A stretch of DNA of 64,000 nucleotides from assembly GCF_000697965.2 (NCBI RefSeq), contig NZ_CP015880.1:2294001-2358000 (forward strand), given 5' to 3'. The notes beneath the pieces were generated by a model. The model had not been told where the DNA came from and did not search any database. It was given only the letters and a program-made list of their open reading frames with translations. The translations under genes were made by a program, and so were the position numbers. Positions 36,393 through 44,994 of this stretch are shown one piece after another (positions within the stretch are counted from its first letter, which is position 1; each line of letters opens with the position of its first letter). This DNA comes from Ensifer adhaerens. Lineage in GTDB: Bacteria > Pseudomonadota > Alphaproteobacteria > Rhizobiales > Rhizobiaceae.

Positions 36393-37966
36393 TTCGATGT
36401 TTCCTGTTGAGTTCCCGCGGCCGCACCTTGGGAGAGTGCGTGCCAGACGGGCCTGAGCGCTGTGCGCGACTGCTGGTAGGTGGGAAAGAGTTCGTTGTAG
36501 CGGCGGGCAAGCGCCGGATCGGCGGCCTCCGCGGGGCGCTGATAGGGCGTCACCCAATCGCCGAGGCAATCGGCCATCGAGGGATAGATGCCGAGCGAGA
36601 CGGCGGCGATCATCGCGGCACCGGCAGCACCGGCCTCTTCCCGCTCGCTCGTCTGGACGCTGGCGCCAAGGGCAGCACCGAGGATGCGGCGGAGCGAGGC
36701 GCTGCGGGCAGCTCCCCCCGTCAGCCGGATGCGGCCTGGAAGCGGCCCCATCTCGGCGTAGCAATCGCGCGCCGCCATGGCGAGCCCGTCGAACACCGCC
36801 TTTACCATGTCGGGAAAGCCGTGGGTGATTGACAGCCCGACGAAGGACGCCCGCGCCGTCGCGTCGACGAAGGGGCCACGCTCGCCGGCTTCCGAGATAT
36901 AGGGCTGGAAGATCAATGGCGTGTCCTTGGCATCGGCCAGCCAGCCGTCGACAAAAGCGAGCAACTCGCTCTTGGATTTCTCGACCCCCATGCCCTTCAA
37001 GAGGCCTGAGGCCAGCGAGAGGATCCAGTCGATATTGAGCGTCGCGGCCATGTTCGACTGCATCTGCGCATAGGCGCCGGGGATCGGCATGCACATGGTG
37101 TAGCCGGTCAAGTCCCGGTTCAGCCGCACATCGTCGGCGCCATTGGCGAGCCGCATGTGCATGCCGGTCGAGCCGATGATCGAGCAGCCGGTATCGGTGC
37201 CCGGATCGTAGAGCCCGGCGCCAAGGGCTGTGCAGACGACATCGACGTAGCCGAGCACGATGGGCGTGCCCTCGGTGAGCCCGGTGATCCCGGCCGCTTC
37301 CGCCGACAGCGGATGATGGGTCGCCGCTCCGTCGACGATCTCGGGCAGCACATGCTTCAGCTTTTCAAGGCCGAGAAAGCGGATGACATCGTCGCTATAG
37401 CTGCGGCTGCGGAAATTGCCGAAACTGAAATTCGCCTCGGAGGGATCGGTGGCGCGTTTGCCCGTCAGCTTGAAATAGAGCCAGTCCTTGCAGTGGAAGG
37501 TGGTGGCGACGCCTGAGAGCATCTCGGGCGCATGGTCGCGCATCCAGCGAAGCTGCGGCCCCTGCTGGCAGGCGGCAAGGCCCGAGCCGGTGCTTTCGAA
37601 GCGGGCGATATCGCCGCTGTCGGCGCGCAGCCGCTCGACGGTCTCGCCGGCGCGCGCGTCGAGCCACAGCCAGCCCTTGCCGACCGGCACGCCGGCCTTG
37701 TCGATCATCCATGTGCCGTCGCCCTGACCGGTCACGGCGATCGCAGCGACACGGCCGGCGAGGTTCTCGATCTTGTCGGAGAGCTGCTTCAGCGTCGTTG
37801 CCGCGTCGGCCCAGGTGCGGTCGAGGTCCTGCACGCTGCCGGCGCGGCCTACGGCCTCATAGGCGTTCGGTAGTGCCGCCGTGGCGATCTGCCGGCCGGT
37901 GAGATCGAAGGCCACCGACTTGATGACCGACGTCCCCGCATCGATGCCGATGAGGATGTCCCGCAT
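36389..37966 (-). CDS. eryA: FGGY-family kinase, likely erythritol kinase (EryA-like)
   Basis: This 525-residue FGGY kinase starts MRDILIGIDAGTSVIKSVAF, a beginning shared with rhizobial and Brucella EryA proteins. The first domain has AVTGQGDGTWMID (about residues 77-89); the hinge has YVDVVCTALGAGLYDPGTDTG (about 256) and SIIGSTGMHM; the second domain has RLTGGAARSASLRRIL (about 430). With an EryB-like dehydrogenase two genes downstream it should phosphorylate erythritol to L-erythritol 4-phosphate. Other polyols such as ribitol cannot be excluded from sequence. Its ATG overlaps the stop of the ATPase gene by 1 bp. Confidence 0.78.
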   Translation of the reverse strand: MRDILIGIDAGTSVIKSVAFDLTGRQIATAALPNAYEAVGRAGSVQDLDRTWADAATTLKQLSDKIENLAGRVAAIAVTGQGDGTWMIDKAGVPVGKGWLWLDARAGETVERLRADSGDIARFESTGSGLAACQQGPQLRWMRDHAPEMLSGVATTFHCKDWLYFKLTGKRATDPSEANFSFGNFRSRSYSDDVIRFLGLEKLKHVLPEIVDGAATHHPLSAEAAGITGLTEGTPIVLGYVDVVCTALGAGLYDPGTDTGCSIIGSTGMHMRLANGADDVRLNRDLTGYTMCMPIPGAYAQMQSNMAATLNIDWILSLASGLLKGMGVEKSKSELLAFVDGWLADAKDTPLIFQPYISEAGERGPFVDATARASFVGLSITHGFPDMVKAVFDGLAMAARDCYAEMGPLPGRIRLTGGAARSASLRRILGAALGASVQTSEREEAGAAGAAMIAAVSLGIYPSMADCLGDWVTPYQRPAEAADPALARRYNELFPTYQQSRTALRPVWHALSQGAAAGTQQETSK

Positions 37967-39090
37967 CAGGCGAGCTCCTGTCCGTGACTGATCGCCCGTC
38001 CGCTCTCGCCATCGAACACATGCAGGCTCGACGGATCGAGATGAATGCCGATCGGCTGGCCGACATCGAGCTCCGTGCGATCGTGCTCGACCAGCACCAT
38101 GGTGCCGCCGGCAAAGTCCGCGGCGATATGGGTCTGGTCGCCGAGCCACTGGTTGACGGCGACGCGGCCCGTCACACCATCAGCGCTGCGGCGCACCGAA
38201 TAGGGCCGGATTCCGAGCACCACCTTCTGCCGCTTGATGAGTTCGTCGCGCACCGCATGCGAGAAATCCGACGCCGCATATTCGAGCCGCACGCCGTCCT
38301 TGAGCCCAAAGGCCATCTTGCTGTCCGAGCCGGTGACGCTGGCCTCAAAGACGTTCATCGGCGGCTCGCCGACGAAGGTGCCGGTGAACAGATTGGCCGG
38401 CCGCTCCTTGATCTTCTGCGGCGTATCGAACTGTTGCAGCACGCCGCCCTCCATGACCGCGATGCGGTCGGCAAGCGCGTTCGCTTCGGTTTGGTCGTGG
38501 GTCACGAGGATCGCCGTCAGCCCGCGCTCCTTGATGAAGTGCTTGATGCGGCCGCGAAGCAGCGCCCGAAGCTGCGGCTCGAGCTGTCCCATCGGCTCGT
38601 CGAGCAGGTGCAGGTTGGCGTCGCGGATCAGCGCCCGCCCGAGCGAGGCGCGCTGCTGCTGGCCGCCGGAGATCGAGCTCGGATAGCGCCCGAGAATGTC
38701 CTCGATTTCGAGCAGTTTGGCGATACTGGCCACCTTCTCGTCGACGACGCCCTGCGAGAGCTTCGAGGCCTTCAGCGCAAAGGCGATGTTCTCGCGCACC
38801 GTCAGCGGCGGATAGAGTGAATAGCCCTCGAATGCCATGGCGACGTTGCGGCGCACCGGCGGCAGCGTCTGGACCTCTTTGCCTGCAAGCGAGATCGTTC
38901 CGCGCGAGACCGCCTCGAAGCCGGCGATCATGCGCAAGGTCGAAGTCTTGCCGCATCCGGAGGAGCCGAGCAAAGCGATGATCTCGCCCTTTCGCACATC
39001 CATGTTCAGCTTCTTCACGGCATGCACGCCGAAGTCGACGGGGCCGTAGAACTTGTCGACGTCCTTGATCAAAAGAGCGGTGTCGGTCAT
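37966..39090 (-). CDS. ABC transporter ATPase A of a heteromeric pair (GlpS/GlpT-like)
   Basis: The protein has 374 residues: an MalK-like ATPase with a C-terminal OB/TOBE domain (about 235-370). Walker A GSSGCGKT (42-49), signature SGGQQQ (141-146), Walker B LHLLDE (160-165) and the switch His (VTHDQ, 198) are intact. The Q-loop, however, reads AMAFEGYSLYP, with Glu88 at the position of the nearly invariant Gln, and the D-loop reads MGQLEPQLR instead of the common LSNLDAKLR. It is encoded next to a second, differently degenerate ATPase, as in the rhizobial glycerol importer. It would energise polyol uptake with permeases at 40.2-42.0 kb. Confidence 0.92.
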   Translation of the reverse strand: MTDTALLIKDVDKFYGPVDFGVHAVKKLNMDVRKGEIIALLGSSGCGKTSTLRMIAGFEAVSRGTISLAGKEVQTLPPVRRNVAMAFEGYSLYPPLTVRENIAFALKASKLSQGVVDEKVASIAKLLEIEDILGRYPSSISGGQQQRASLGRALIRDANLHLLDEPMGQLEPQLRALLRGRIKHFIKERGLTAILVTHDQTEANALADRIAVMEGGVLQQFDTPQKIKERPANLFTGTFVGEPPMNVFEASVTGSDSKMAFGLKDGVRLEYAASDFSHAVRDELIKRQKVVLGIRPYSVRRSADGVTGRVAVNQWLGDQTHIAADFAGGTMVLVEHDRTELDVGQPIGIHLDPSSLHVFDGESGRAISHGQELA

Positions 39091-40205
39091 GCCGCTTCTC
39101 CATTACGCTTGGCTGCAAGGTCGGCGCGCGGCAAAAGAGCGCCGCTCGTCTTGTCGAAGAGAAAGGCCTGCGCGCCATTGACGGCAATATGGGCAGGTCC
39201 GGCGGTCGGACCAGGCGTGCCGGCCGGACGCGACACCAGGATTTCGCGGCCGCGTGCCGTCAGCGCCAGCGTCACGGTCTTTTCGTTGAGCGGCGTTTCC
39301 GCCTCGACCGTCACAGGAATGGCGCCAGGTGCTGCCGCATCGACGAAACTGATCGCCTCCGGCCTGAGCCCGATAACGCACGGACTGCCGACGACATCGG
39401 CGCCATAGTCGCCGAGCCGCACCCGTACATTCGAGAGCTCGACGAAGGCGTCTCCGCCGCTGCGCTGCGGCGTGACATCCAGCAGGTTGATCGTCGGATC
39501 GCCGAAGAGCCGTGCGATCTCGATGTCGGCGGGCGCGTTGTAGATCTCTTGCGGCGTGCCGATCTGGCGGATGCGGCCTGAGGCCATGACCGCGATCCGG
39601 TCGCCGAGCGCCATCGCCTCCTTGTAGTCCTGGGTGACGTAGACGACGGTGGCGCCTTGCGCTGCGAGCAGTCGCGGCAGTTCCAGCCGCATCTCGAAGC
39701 GGAGCTTCGCGTCGACGTTGCGCAAGGGATCATCGAGGAGAAGCAGCGGCGGCGAGCCGACAAGCGCACGGGCAAGTGCCGTGCGCTGCTTCTGACCGTT
39801 CGACAGTGCCTTCGGGTGATGCGTCAGCACATGGTCGATCTTTAAGAGCTTGGCGACCTTCTGCACGCCTGCCGCTATTTTCTCCTTCGACGATCGCGTC
39901 GCCGTCAGCGGGCTTGCAATGTTGTCGAAGGCACTCATGTGCGGGAAGAGCGCGAAGTTCTGGAATGCCATGCCGACGCCGCGATGTTCGGCATCGACAT
40001 CGGTCATGTCCTCGCCGCCGATCAGCACCCTGCCCTCGTCCGGCTCGATAACGCCGGCAACCAGCCGGAGCAGCACGGTCTTGCCGGCGCCGGAGGGGCC
40101 GAAGAGCACCAGCCGTTCACCGTCGGCGACGTCAAGCGTAAGATCGTCGAGAACCGTCTGGCTCTTGTAGCGCTTGACGATATTCTTCAGTTGCAGCGTG
40201 GTCAT
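39087..40205 (-). CDS. ABC transporter ATPase B of a heteromeric pair, degenerate catalytic residues
   Basis: This 372-residue MalK-like ATPase has an intact Walker A (GPSGAGKT, 36-43) and Q-loop (MAFQNFALFPHM, Gln82). Three catalytic features are altered: the signature is LSNGQ (134-138) rather than LSGGQ, the Walker B ends LLLLDDP with Asp159 in place of the catalytic Glu, and the H-loop reads YVTQDYKEA with Gln192 in place of His. Its own ATP site is therefore probably weak or inactive. It overlaps the ATPase A gene by 4 bp, so the pair is likely made in equal amounts as a heterodimer. Confidence 0.92.
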   Translation of the reverse strand: MTTLQLKNIVKRYKSQTVLDDLTLDVADGERLVLFGPSGAGKTVLLRLVAGVIEPDEGRVLIGGEDMTDVDAEHRGVGMAFQNFALFPHMSAFDNIASPLTATRSSKEKIAAGVQKVAKLLKIDHVLTHHPKALSNGQKQRTALARALVGSPPLLLLDDPLRNVDAKLRFEMRLELPRLLAAQGATVVYVTQDYKEAMALGDRIAVMASGRIRQIGTPQEIYNAPADIEIARLFGDPTINLLDVTPQRSGGDAFVELSNVRVRLGDYGADVVGSPCVIGLRPEAISFVDAAAPGAIPVTVEAETPLNEKTVTLALTARGREILVSRPAGTPGPTAGPAHIAVNGAQAFLFDKTSGALLPRADLAAKRNGEAA

Positions 40206-40208
40206 GAG

Positions 40209-41066
40209 TTACCCTTTCACCGCGCCGAGCGACAGGCCTTCGACGAGGTAGCGCTGGGCGTAGAGTGCAAGTGCGAGCGTCGGCGTCACCGAAAGCACGA
40301 TGGCCGCGGCGATCTGTCCGTATTGGATGCCCGAGGAGGTGACGAAGGCAAGCGCGCCGACCGTCACCGGCTGCTTGTCGGCAGATGCCAGCACCAGCGC
40401 GAAGACGAAGTTGTTCCAGGCGAAGATGAAGGCGAGCAGGCCGGCGGCGGCAATGCCCGGTCCGGCAAGCGGCAGGGCGATCTTGCGGAACGTCGCAAAC
40501 CAGGAATGGCCGGCGATGCGATAGGCATATTCGACGTCGGCCGAGATGTCCTCGAAGTAGCCGCGCACGATCCAGAGAATCAGCGGCAGGCAGATCAGCT
40601 GGTAGACCCAGATCAGGCCGAAGTAAGTGTTGGAGAGCCCGAGCCACTGGAAGTACTGCGTCAGCGGCAGGAGCACCAGCAGCGGCGGCGCGAAGCGGAA
40701 GGACAGCAGCGTGAACGCGATGTCTTCCGATCCTTTGAACTTGTGGCGGGCAAAGGCATAGGCCGCTGGCACGCCGAGCACCAGCGCCACGGCGACGGAG
40801 GCGACCGACAGGAAGATCGAGTTGCCGAGATTGCGCATGAAGGCGATGTCGAGCGTTCCGGCCGCCGTCTGCAGCTTGCCGGTGATCAGCGCCGCATAGT
40901 TGGAAAGCGTCGGCGAGAACACGACCGATGGCGGGATCGCGAGGATCGTCTCGTTCGTCTGGAACGACATCAGGAAGATCCAGAAGATCGGGAACATGAA
41001 GAAGACGACGACGAGCGTGAGGGCGAGACCGCGCAAGGTCCGTTCGAGCGGAGACATGGTTTCCAT
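40209..41066 (-). CDS. ABC transporter permease (MalG-like, polyol importer)
   Basis: This 285-residue permease has six predicted helices. The EAA loop is readable as EYAYRIAGHSWFATFRKIAL (about residues 182-201), with Tyr in place of the first EAA alanine pair. MFPIFWIFLMSF forms the first helix. The start at 41066 has GGAGGG four bases upstream; an open frame further upstream is a shadow. It lies 3 bp before the ATPase B gene and 11 bp after the other permease. Length and N-terminal architecture match the MalG half of carbohydrate importers. Confidence 0.9.
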   Translation of the reverse strand: METMSPLERTLRGLALTLVVVFFMFPIFWIFLMSFQTNETILAIPPSVVFSPTLSNYAALITGKLQTAAGTLDIAFMRNLGNSIFLSVASVAVALVLGVPAAYAFARHKFKGSEDIAFTLLSFRFAPPLLVLLPLTQYFQWLGLSNTYFGLIWVYQLICLPLILWIVRGYFEDISADVEYAYRIAGHSWFATFRKIALPLAGPGIAAAGLLAFIFAWNNFVFALVLASADKQPVTVGALAFVTSSGIQYGQIAAAIVLSVTPTLALALYAQRYLVEGLSLGAVKG

Positions 41067-41077
41067 TGGTCCCTCCT

Positions 41078-42001
41078 TTACGCTTCGCCGCGTGCGCGTT
41101 CGCGCAGCCGCAGCCAGTTCTTGATGAAGACGTTGGACAGCGTGTAGGTGATCGCCCACAGGATGATCAGCAGTGCCGCCGACCGGCCGACATTGGTCGA
41201 CTGGAAGAAGTTGAGATAGGCCTCGACCTGGAAGACGGTGAGCGTGTTGCCGGGCCCGCCCTGGGTCATCGCGTAGATGATGTCGAACTGCTGGATACTG
41301 TCGAGCAACCGGAACAGCGTTGCCGTCAGGATGTAAGGTGTGAGCATCGGAAGCGTGATGCGGAAGAAGACGAAGCTGCGCGGCACGCCATCGAGTGCGG
41401 CCGCCTCGAAGGGCTGCGTCGGCAGCGAGCGCAAGCCCGCAAGCAGCAGGATCATGATGAAGGGCGTATAGACCCAGATGTCGACGAGCACGACGGTGAG
41501 CAGCGCTGTGTCCGGCGAGGACGCCCAGCGGAAATCATGCAGTCCGATCAGGCTTGCGAGATAGCTGAGGATACCGAAGCTCGGATTGGTCATCAGCTTC
41601 CACATCAAGGCGGCCAGCGCCGGCGCGATCATCAGCGGCAAAAGCAGCATGATCGAGATGAAGTTGTTGACCGCGGAGCGCCGCTGCAGCAGCAGCGCGA
41701 TGCCGAGACCGAGCAGCAGTTCCAGCGTCACGGTGAGGCCGGCATAGAGCAGCGACACTTTCAGCGTGTTCCAGAAGGCCGGGTCGGTGAAGAAGTTGAG
41801 GTAGTTTTCGCCCCAGTTGAACTGGCGCGCCCAGGGCTGGCTCAACCGGTAGCGCTGGAAGGAGTAGATGACCGCCGTGAAGAACGGGATGAGGATGCCG
41901 ATGCAGACGAGCAGCGCCGGCAGGCTCAGCACATAGGGAAGCATCTTCCTGCTGATCCTGAAACCGGAGGCTGGTCTCTTGAGGGTTTCTGTTGAAGCCA
42001 T
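41078..42001 (-). CDS. ABC transporter permease (MalF/UgpA-like, polyol importer)
   Basis: This 307-residue membrane protein has six helices. It shows LSLPALLVCIGILIPFFTAV as first helix, an EAA loop FEAAALDGVPRSFVFFRITL (about residues 199-218) and the late TQGGPGNTLTVFQVEAY (about 246-262), the last being typical of CUT1 sugar permeases. It pairs with the permease at 40209-41066 and the two ATPases. A hairpin at 42143 separates it from the binding-protein gene. Confidence 0.92.
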   Translation of the reverse strand: MASTETLKRPASGFRISRKMLPYVLSLPALLVCIGILIPFFTAVIYSFQRYRLSQPWARQFNWGENYLNFFTDPAFWNTLKVSLLYAGLTVTLELLLGLGIALLLQRRSAVNNFISIMLLLPLMIAPALAALMWKLMTNPSFGILSYLASLIGLHDFRWASSPDTALLTVVLVDIWVYTPFIMILLLAGLRSLPTQPFEAAALDGVPRSFVFFRITLPMLTPYILTATLFRLLDSIQQFDIIYAMTQGGPGNTLTVFQVEAYLNFFQSTNVGRSAALLIILWAITYTLSNVFIKNWLRLRERARGEA

Positions 42002-42142
42002 GTCGAGCTCCGTTCCTGACGTCTTTGAAGAGCACGCGGCACGCGGCAGCCTTCAGGCGCCGCGCCAGTTCCTCGGCATCTCAGGTTGATTTCGGCGCGA
42101 CCTCAAACCGGTCGCAACAGGCCGGTCGAGCCGGCATCTCGG

Positions 42143-42172
42143 GATCCCCGGCGCGTGCTGGCGCCGGGGATC
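42143..42172 (-). terminator. Hairpin between polyol binding-protein and permease genes
   Basis: A perfect 12-bp stem (GATCCCCGGCGC / GCGCCGGGGATC) with a 6-nt loop GTGCTG lies 15 bp after the binding-protein stop. No T tract follows. It mirrors the hairpin at 22090 in the other importer operon and probably sets binding-protein mRNA above that of the permeases. Confidence 0.65.
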
Positions 42173-42186
42173 GCTTGGGAGGCCTA

Positions 42187-43629
42187 TCAGCCGAGACCCG
42201 CCTCTTGGAGCTGGCGGTTGATGCTTTCCACGAGCTGGTCGAGACCCTCATCGACCGGCACCTGCTTGGCGACCATCTTCTGCAGCGTCGACGCCCATTC
42301 GGTGGTCACGTCGAAGAACAGCGGCTGCGGCGTGAACTTGATGGAGGCGCCGGCGGCCGAGGCGTCGAACATTTCGACGTAACCCGGATACTTGCCGTTG
42401 AGCTTCTCGCGGAAGATCTCGTCCTTCCAGATCGACTGGCGAACCGGATCGACGAAGTCCATCTTGGTGGCGCCGAACAGCGCATGCTCCGGACCGGAAG
42501 CCCATTGCAGGAAGTACCAGGTGGCGTCCTTGTCCTTGGAGAAGTTGGACATGGCGAGCGACCAGATCCAGATGTTCGGCGTCGAGGCAGTGGCTTCCGG
42601 GTTGGCGGCGAAGGCGGCATAGCCGAGCTTGCCGGCCATCTTGTTGTCGCCACCGTTCATGAAGTAGCCGAGGCAATCGGCGTCGAAGATCATCGCCGAA
42701 GCGCCGGCGCCAAGGTCGGTGCCGACCTGATACCAGGTGTAGGTCGACCAGTCCTTCGGACCGCTTTCCTGGATCATCTGCACGAACTTGGCGTGGTAGG
42801 CCTTGGATTCCGCCGTGCCCATCGCCGCTGACAGCTTGCCGTCGGCCGAGACGTTCAGGTCCTTCTGGTTGAAGTTGGCATAACCCGACAGGAAGCCCGG
42901 ATGGATCGTCGCCCAGGAGCGCGAACCGCGAACGCCGATGCCGTAGATGCCACCGATGTCCTTCTGCAGCTTGGCCGCCACCGTGATCATGTCGTCGAGG
43001 TTCTTCGGCAGCTCGACGCCGGCCTTGTCGAACATCTCGCGGTTATAGGTGATGTTGTTCTGCTCGAACGCCCACGGAATGCACCACTGCTTGGCGTCTT
43101 CCGAGCCGAGCGCCCCGCCCGGCTGGCCGTTCCAGGCGCAGGAATTCTTCACGCCTGCGAGGAAATCGTCCCAGTTGTAGTTGGGGTTGGTCTTGGCCGG
43201 ATCCTTGATCCATTCGTTGAGGTCGGCGATCCAGCCGGCCGGTCCATAGGTCCAGGTCATGTAGGCGCCGGTCATGAAGGCATCGTATTCTGCCGAGCCC
43301 GAAGACAACGCCGCCGTCACCTTGTCGAAATAGACGTCTTCCGGAAACACGTCATAGGTAACGTCGATGCCGGTCAGGTCCTTGAAGGCCTGCAGGTTGG
43401 CGATCATCGCATCGGCGTAAGGGTGCTTGTTCAAAAGTAGCTTCAGCTTCTTGCCCGAATGCGCCTTCCAGTCGAAATCGGCGGCGAGCGCCTGCGTCGA
43501 CATCATGTTGAACAACGTGCCGGCCGTGCCGGCTGCCAGGCCTGCAGCCCCCAATCCCTTGAGCATGCCGCGGCGGTCCACCTCCCCACGCAGGAATGCG
43601 CTGATGAGGTCCTTCTCCTTCTCGTACAT
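42187..43629 (-). CDS. ABC transporter substrate-binding protein for polyols (Tat-exported)
   Basis: This 480-residue binding protein has an N-terminal DRRGMLKGLGAAGLAAGTAG (about residues 18-37), a twin-arginine-like signal with cleavage near QALAADF. The mature part matches family 1 extracellular solute-binding proteins: KLLLNKHPYADAMIANLQAF, FPEDVYFDKVTAALSSGSAEYD (about 95-115), WCIPWAFEQNNITYNREMFD and DADCLGYFMNGGDN. A good Shine-Dalgarno (GGAGGAG) precedes the ATG. Given the downstream kinase and EryB/EryC homologues the ligand should be erythritol or a related polyol. Confidence 0.9.
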   Translation of the reverse strand: MYEKEKDLISAFLRGEVDRRGMLKGLGAAGLAAGTAGTLFNMMSTQALAADFDWKAHSGKKLKLLLNKHPYADAMIANLQAFKDLTGIDVTYDVFPEDVYFDKVTAALSSGSAEYDAFMTGAYMTWTYGPAGWIADLNEWIKDPAKTNPNYNWDDFLAGVKNSCAWNGQPGGALGSEDAKQWCIPWAFEQNNITYNREMFDKAGVELPKNLDDMITVAAKLQKDIGGIYGIGVRGSRSWATIHPGFLSGYANFNQKDLNVSADGKLSAAMGTAESKAYHAKFVQMIQESGPKDWSTYTWYQVGTDLGAGASAMIFDADCLGYFMNGGDNKMAGKLGYAAFAANPEATASTPNIWIWSLAMSNFSKDKDATWYFLQWASGPEHALFGATKMDFVDPVRQSIWKDEIFREKLNGKYPGYVEMFDASAAGASIKFTPQPLFFDVTTEWASTLQKMVAKQVPVDEGLDQLVESINRQLQEAGLG

Positions 43630-43751
43630 TCGTCTTCTCCTCCGTTGCGGGTATGATTGCGACTGCCGGCTACCCCACCGGTATTCCTCCCGTTAAGGCC
43701 CGGATGGCAGATCCTCCCTGCCCTCCGCATGGCCTCGAATGTTTCAGCGCC

Positions 43752-44747
43752 TCATGCGCCGTCGGCGGCCAGCGCCCTCGCAGTCCTCTCGTCGGTGATG
43801 AGACCGCTCAATTGCCCGCTGGCGAGCACCGCCCGGATGGCCGGAACCTTGATCTTGCCGCCGGCAACAGCGACCGTGCGGCGGTTCTTCAGGTCCTCGC
43901 GGCTGAGCGTAAACGTGCGGTCGGAAAGCGTCGTCTCGACCGGCTTGCCGTCGCGGTCGAAGAAGTGGCCGAGCAACTCTCCCATCGCCCCGCCCTTCTG
44001 GATGTCCTCGATCTCGCTGGTCTCGATCATGCCGGTCGAAACCAGCGACGCCTCGCGCTCGACGGTGCCAATGCCGACCATCAGGAGATCGGCTGTCTTG
44101 GCGAGATCGAAGACTTCGCGCACGCCGCGCTGGCTGAAGAGCACGTCGCGATCCTCGACCGTGTTGGCGAAGAACGGCACTGGCATGACATAGGCCTCTG
44201 CCCCCGTACGCTCGGCGAGCCGGTGGATCACGTCATGCGGGTTGGCGGAGAACTTGCGGGTAAGCCCGCCGAGCAGCGACACGAAGCGGGTGTTGCCGCT
44301 GGCGATCCGCGGCAGATATTCGACGCAAGCAGCAAGCGTGCGGCCATGACCGACTCCGACCAGCGCCGTTTCGCCACGCTCGATCTCACGCTTCAGGAAC
44401 TGTGCGCCGGAAATGCCAAGCGCCTTCAGCGGCAGGTCATCGGAATCGAAGTCCGGCACCACTTCGCAATAGTCGAGGCCGTAGCGCGCCGAAAGCGCCT
44501 GTTCGAGCTCCACGCATTCGGAGACTTCGCCGTCGATATAGACCTTCACCAGGCCTTCCTGGTTGGCCTTCATGATCAGCCGGTGGGCCTTGAGCGAGGT
44601 GAGCCCCAGGCGCTTGGCGACCTCCGCCTGGGTCAGGCCGCCGGCATAGTGCAGCCACGCCGCCCGTGTCGCCATGCTGGTTTCGTCATCACGAATGCCC
44701 GTCCCGCCAATCGTCATTGTCTCCACCCGGCTCTTGTTGCGCTGCAT
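43752..44747 (-). CDS. eryD: SorC/DeoR-type sugar-binding transcriptional regulator (EryD-like)
   Basis: The protein has up to 331 residues. The N-terminal HTH contains GGLTQAEVAKRLGLTSLKAHRLI (helix-turn-helix core about residues 36-58), followed by a SorC sugar-binding domain (about 75-325) with GVGHGRTLAACVEYLP and DRDVLFSQRGVREVFDLA. Gene order at the head of a polyol operon fits EryD, the erythritol-responsive repressor of Brucella. The first ATG (44747) lacks a Shine-Dalgarno; the second, at 44717, has GGAG just upstream and may be the true start. Repeated GCGTGATATTTTT motifs in its promoter are candidate operators. Confidence 0.8.
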   Translation of the reverse strand: MQRNKSRVETMTIGGTGIRDDETSMATRAAWLHYAGGLTQAEVAKRLGLTSLKAHRLIMKANQEGLVKVYIDGEVSECVELEQALSARYGLDYCEVVPDFDSDDLPLKALGISGAQFLKREIERGETALVGVGHGRTLAACVEYLPRIASGNTRFVSLLGGLTRKFSANPHDVIHRLAERTGAEAYVMPVPFFANTVEDRDVLFSQRGVREVFDLAKTADLLMVGIGTVEREASLVSTGMIETSEIEDIQKGGAMGELLGHFFDRDGKPVETTLSDRTFTLSREDLKNRRTVAVAGGKIKVPAIRAVLASGQLSGLITDERTARALAADGA

Positions 44748-44814
44748 GATATTTTTTGCACCGCGTGATATTTTTATCCGTTAATGAAAGAAATTTCATG
44801 GCGTGAAATTTTTG
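44744..44814. promoter_or_regulatory. Three repeats in the promoter of the SorC-type regulator
   Basis: GCATGATATTTTTT (44744-44757), GCGTGATATTTTTA (44763-44776) and GCGTGAAATTTTTG (44801-44814) share the pattern G-C-R-T-G-A-W-A-T-T-T-T-T. A perfect palindrome ATGAAA-N4-TTTCAT lies at 44784-44799. The cluster sits just upstream of the regulator start. I see nothing else in 44815-44994. Confidence 0.5.
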
Positions 44815-44994
44815 TCAATAGCGTTTGACAAATGAGCGATCACGTTTGCGAAGAGACGGTTGAGCAGTTGCGGCGGCTGCACGCAGGGGCAGCGGTCGCA
44901 GGCAAGCGCCAGACGGCGTAGGCTCGTCAAAAGCGGAAAAAGGGCAACGCAGGCGAAGATCGAACGGCCGATCAGCGGTGCAAGGATCGCAGGA

